Positions 16,421 to 17,685 of a stretch of 17,685 nucleotides of DNA are shown here, one piece after another (the stretch's first letter is position 1; every line of letters starts with the position of its first letter). Below the pieces are notes generated by a model, which was given only the letters and a program-made list of their open reading frames with translations, made no database searches and was not told the DNA's origin. Made by a program: the position numbers and the translations under genes. The stretch is taken from NCBI GenBank assembly GCA_905193485.1, contig CAJJOX010000022.1, positions 1 to 17,685 on the forward strand. Reading direction: 5' to 3'. Origin of the DNA: an uncultured Porphyromonadaceae bacterium (GTDB lineage: Bacteria > Bacteroidota > Bacteroidia > Bacteroidales > Muribaculaceae).

Positions 16421-17273
16421 TGATGCATTGGCTATATTCTCCAAGAGTTTTTAGATCGGTGATAAGCGGACGCACTGCGTCGATGGCTTTTTGATAACGG
16501 GCATAGCTTCGGAATGTCAGGTCGATATAGAATCGGTATTCCCATTCGCGACCGATAATAGGCATCGATTGAATTTTAGATAGATTCATATCGTAGAACG
16601 AAAGGATAGTGAGCACTTTTGACAAAGCGCCTTGTGTGTGTGGCAGTGTGAAGGCGATGGAGGCTTTGTCAAGGAGATCCTGCCGTGGACGCAGAGTGTC
16701 GGCCGCCAACGGGTCAGCCAGAATAAGGAAGCGGGTGAAATTGCGTTTGTTTGTTTCGATACTTTCGGCAAGAATGTCAAGACCATAAAGCTCGGCTGCA
16801 TATCGGCCGCATATCGCGGCATGACCCGACAGCTGCTGCTCGGCAATCATGCGGGCGCTTCCTGCGGTGTCAAAGCGTTCGGCGACCTTCATTGCGGGAT
16901 GGGCGCGGAGAAACTGCTCGCATTGCATCAGTGCCATCGGATGGGAATTGACTTCGGTGATATCGGTGATGCTCTGTCCGGGAAGTGCCGCGAGGACATG
17001 GGAAATTCGCATTTTGTGCTCGCCTACCACGGTAAGCGAACTGCGTCTCAGCAGTTCGTGATTTTGAAGCAACGCGCCCGCTATCGTATTTTCGATGGCC
17101 ATGATGCCGATGAGCGAGGGGTCGGAGTCGAGACGTTCGAACATCGATTCAAATGTGGCGCACGGGATTATTTCGATGTAGTCGGCGCCTTTGCTATGCG
17201 ATTGGAAATAGTCGCGTGCCGCCGCATCGTGGTAGCATCCTTCAATACCTTGTATGGTCACTGATCTTTTCAT
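16410..17273 (-). CDS. pheA: Prephenate dehydratase with ACT domain
   Basis: This 287-residue enzyme converts prephenate to phenylpyruvate, the Phe branch step. The catalytic periplasmic-binding-like domain covers about 4-185, with the GIEGCYHDAA substrate loop (9-18), AIENTIAG (59-66) and the catalytic TRF motif at 180-182. A C-terminal ACT domain (about 204-280) is the expected Phe-sensing module. Its two Phe-binding motifs differ from the usual GALV and ESRP: they read GALS (215-218) and QSMP (235-238). There is no fused chorismate mutase; that activity sits in the DAHP synthase fusion two genes downstream. It is the first enzyme gene of the operon and lies 45 bp past the attenuator terminator. 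Its stop overlaps the aminotransferase start by 11 bp. Confidence 0.93.
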   Translation of the reverse strand: MKRSVTIQGIEGCYHDAAARDYFQSHSKGADYIEIIPCATFESMFERLDSDPSLIGIMAIENTIAGALLQNHELLRRSSLTVVGEHKMRISHVLAALPGQSITDITEVNSHPMALMQCEQFLRAHPAMKVAERFDTAGSARMIAEQQLSGHAAICGRYAAELYGLDILAESIETNKRNFTRFLILADPLAADTLRPRQDLLDKASIAFTLPHTQGALSKVLTILSFYDMNLSKIQSMPIIGREWEYRFYIDLTFRSYARYQKAIDAVRPLITDLKTLGEYSQCINEI

Positions 17274-17317
17274 GTCGTTTAAACAATATAATATGCTTTG
17301 GGCGTTTTCAGTTCATT

Positions 17318-17356
17318 AAAAAAGTGAATCCCGGGCTTAAAGGAAGTCCGGGATTC
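17318..17356 (-). terminator. Intrinsic terminator of the aromatic-operon attenuator
   Basis: On the minus strand GAATCCCGG (17348-17356) and CCGGGATTC (17326-17334) form a perfect 9-bp stem. Beyond one A-C mismatch, CTT/AAG can extend it, leaving a 5-nt loop. After AC comes a run of six U (17318-17323). It stands 45 bp before the prephenate dehydratase start and 32 bp after the leader-peptide stop, which is the position of segments 3:4 of an attenuator. Termination here would silence all four aromatic genes. Confidence 0.88.
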
Positions 17357-17409
17357 TGCATTATCAATGGTTTCAGACTATTTTATCTTTAAGACACGCA
17401 TGCACCCGG
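17348..17409 (-). promoter_or_regulatory. Antiterminator pairing (attenuator segments 2 and 3)
   Basis: CCGGGTGCAT (17400-17409, leader codons 19-22) can pair with ATGCA (17357-17361) and CCCGG (17348-17352), giving 10 base pairs with a 4-nt GAAU bulge. This uses up the 5' arm of the terminator, so the two structures exclude each other. A ribosome at the leader stop would cover segment 2 and free the terminator. A ribosome stalled on Phe/Tyr codons up to residue 14 would leave segment 2 exposed. Pairing is seen by inspection, not by a folding program. Confidence 0.7.
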
Positions 17410-17463
17410 TTTTATTTCATTGAAATAAAAGCAAAAATAACGGTATGCATAAAATTGTGTCAT
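17389..17463 (-). CDS. Phe/Tyr leader peptide of the aromatic operon attenuator (24 residues)
   Basis: The frame runs from ATG 17461-17463 to TAA 17389-17391. Residues 4-14 read FYAYRYFCFYF: four Phe and four Tyr in eleven positions, with no Trp. The rest (NEIKPGACVS) carries no aromatic residue. Codons are mixed (TTT, TTC, TAT, TAC). A terminator follows and the operon makes Phe and Tyr, so this is read as a sensor of charged tRNA-Phe and tRNA-Tyr, analogous to pheL of enterobacteria but with both amino acids. The peptide itself probably has no other function. No Shine-Dalgarno sequence precedes it, as usual in the phylum, and the predicted transcript start lies only about 2-6 nt upstream. 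Confidence 0.85.
   Translation of the reverse strand: MTQFYAYRYFCFYFNEIKPGACVS
17400..17450 (-). promoter_or_regulatory. Attenuator segment 1:2 pairing with enclosed AU hairpin
   Basis: ATGCAT (17445-17450, codons 5-7) can pair with GTGCAT (17400-17405), the same segment 2 used by the antiterminator. Between them TTTTATTTCA and TGAAATAAAA (17410-17430) form a perfect 10-bp AU inverted repeat with one central base. Without translation this fold would capture segment 2 and favour termination; a ribosome in the Phe/Tyr run would melt it. It may also act as the pause hairpin. Confidence 0.6.
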
Positions 17464-17471
17464 ATTGATTG

Positions 17472-17502
17472 CAAATATAGCGCCTATTTTTACAAATGCA
17501 AA
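17472..17502 (-). promoter_or_regulatory. Bacteroidetes-type promoter of the aromatic amino acid operon
   Basis: On the minus strand TTTG (17499-17502) is followed after exactly 19 bp by TATATTTG (17472-17479), full matches to the -33 and -7 consensus. Transcription should begin near 17465-17468, directly ahead of the leader-peptide ATG at 17463. It lies 54 bp past the hisS stop, so the aromatic operon has its own start site. Confidence 0.75.
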
Positions 17503-17556
17503 ATAAATAATGTGCGTTTAACACATATTGTATGTTTTTGCCGCGGTAAAGTGACA

Positions 17557-17685
17557 TTATCCACGTATTTCCGCGATTGCTTCTTCGATGGATAGGAGTT
17601 TCTGTTCGCCGGAAATCATGTTTTTTAGGGTCAGTTTATTTTGTGCAAGTTCAGTTTCGCCGACTATTGCCACATAAGGTATTGC
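17557..17685 (-). CDS. hisS: Histidyl-tRNA synthetase, C-terminal end (partial)
   Basis: An open frame enters from the right window edge and stops at TAA 17557-17559, giving 42 residues. The stretch [17 protein letters not shown], then [20 protein letters not shown], matches the end of the anticodon-binding domain of class II histidyl-tRNA synthetases (strand, 'GE.E...N...LK.M..GEQ', final helix). The enzyme charges tRNA-His. The catalytic core lies outside the window. It is on the same strand as the aromatic operon, but a promoter between them suggests separate transcription. Confidence 0.85.
   Translation of the reverse strand, partial: AIPYVAIVGETELAQNKLTLKNMISGEQKLLSIEEAIAEIRG

Noticed and set aside
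16632..17264. A 210-codon plus-strand open frame opposite the prephenate dehydratase gene
   Set aside because: It is antisense to a gene with intact catalytic and ACT motifs, has no recognisable domain, and is a frame shadow of GC-rich coding sequence. The same applies to other antisense frames such as 1778-2221 and 4293-4691.
17521..17545. A plus-strand hairpin (ACATA, TTG, TATGT) followed by a T run, as a terminator
   Set aside because: The stem is only 5 AT-rich base pairs and no plus-strand gene reads into it; for the minus-strand hisS transcript the T run is on the wrong side.
1..17685. tRNA or rRNA genes, CRISPR arrays, insertion sequences or phage genes
   Set aside because: I saw no cloverleaf-like sequence, regularly spaced repeats, transposase or integrase motifs; the window reads as ordinary chromosomal operons.

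Overview
The window is about 17.7 kb of bacterial DNA of moderate GC content in which every supported gene lies on the minus strand, so transcription runs from high to low coordinates. It looks like a chromosome of the order Bacteroidales. The evidence is the Bacteroidetes-type promoters (TTTG, about 19 bp, TAnnTTTG), the absence of Shine-Dalgarno sequences, a GLPGLI-family protein, a receptor with a carboxypeptidase-regulatory-like domain, a BACON-domain S41 lipoprotein, and a DAHP synthase/chorismate mutase fusion. A gut lineage such as Muribaculaceae is my guess, not something the sequence proves.

Layout in the direction of transcription (right to left): (1) the last 42 codons of histidyl-tRNA synthetase (17557-17685). 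(2) A promoter and leader (about 17274-17502), then the aromatic amino acid operon: prephenate dehydratase, aminotransferase, DAHP synthase/chorismate mutase, prephenate dehydrogenase, with all stops and starts overlapping. (3) A tripartite efflux operon: ABC ATPase, two FtsX/MacB-like permeases, an HlyD/MacA-like adaptor and a TolC-like outer-membrane protein. (4) A Crp/Fnr-type regulator with its own promoter, followed 30 bp later by a surface-lipoprotein-like S41 protease and two tandem hairpins. (5) A BlaI-type repressor and an M56 metallopeptidase (4-bp overlap), then a TonB-dependent-receptor-like outer-membrane protein and a GLPGLI protein cut off by the window edge. A single good promoter with palindromes lies ahead of this unit.

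The main discovery is in the leader of the aromatic operon. A 24-codon open reading frame too short for normal gene calling (17389-17463) encodes a peptide with 8 Phe/Tyr residues among residues 4-14. It is followed by an intrinsic terminator with a 9-bp GC-rich stem and six U residues, 45 bp ahead of the first enzyme gene. The Pro-Gly-Ala codons of the leader can pair with the 5' arm of the terminator, and the Tyr5-Tyr7 codons can pair with the same Pro-Gly-Ala segment. This is the full segment 1-2-3-4 layout of ribosome-mediated transcription attenuation, sensing charged tRNA-Phe and tRNA-Tyr, in an operon that makes Phe and Tyr. The leader peptide start lies only a few bases from the predicted transcription start, so the sensor may be translated from an almost leaderless RNA.

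The second system of interest is the BlaI/M56/receptor/GLPGLI cassette. Its M56 protein has no penicillin-sensor domain but ends in a short periplasmic tail resembling part of a receptor plug domain.
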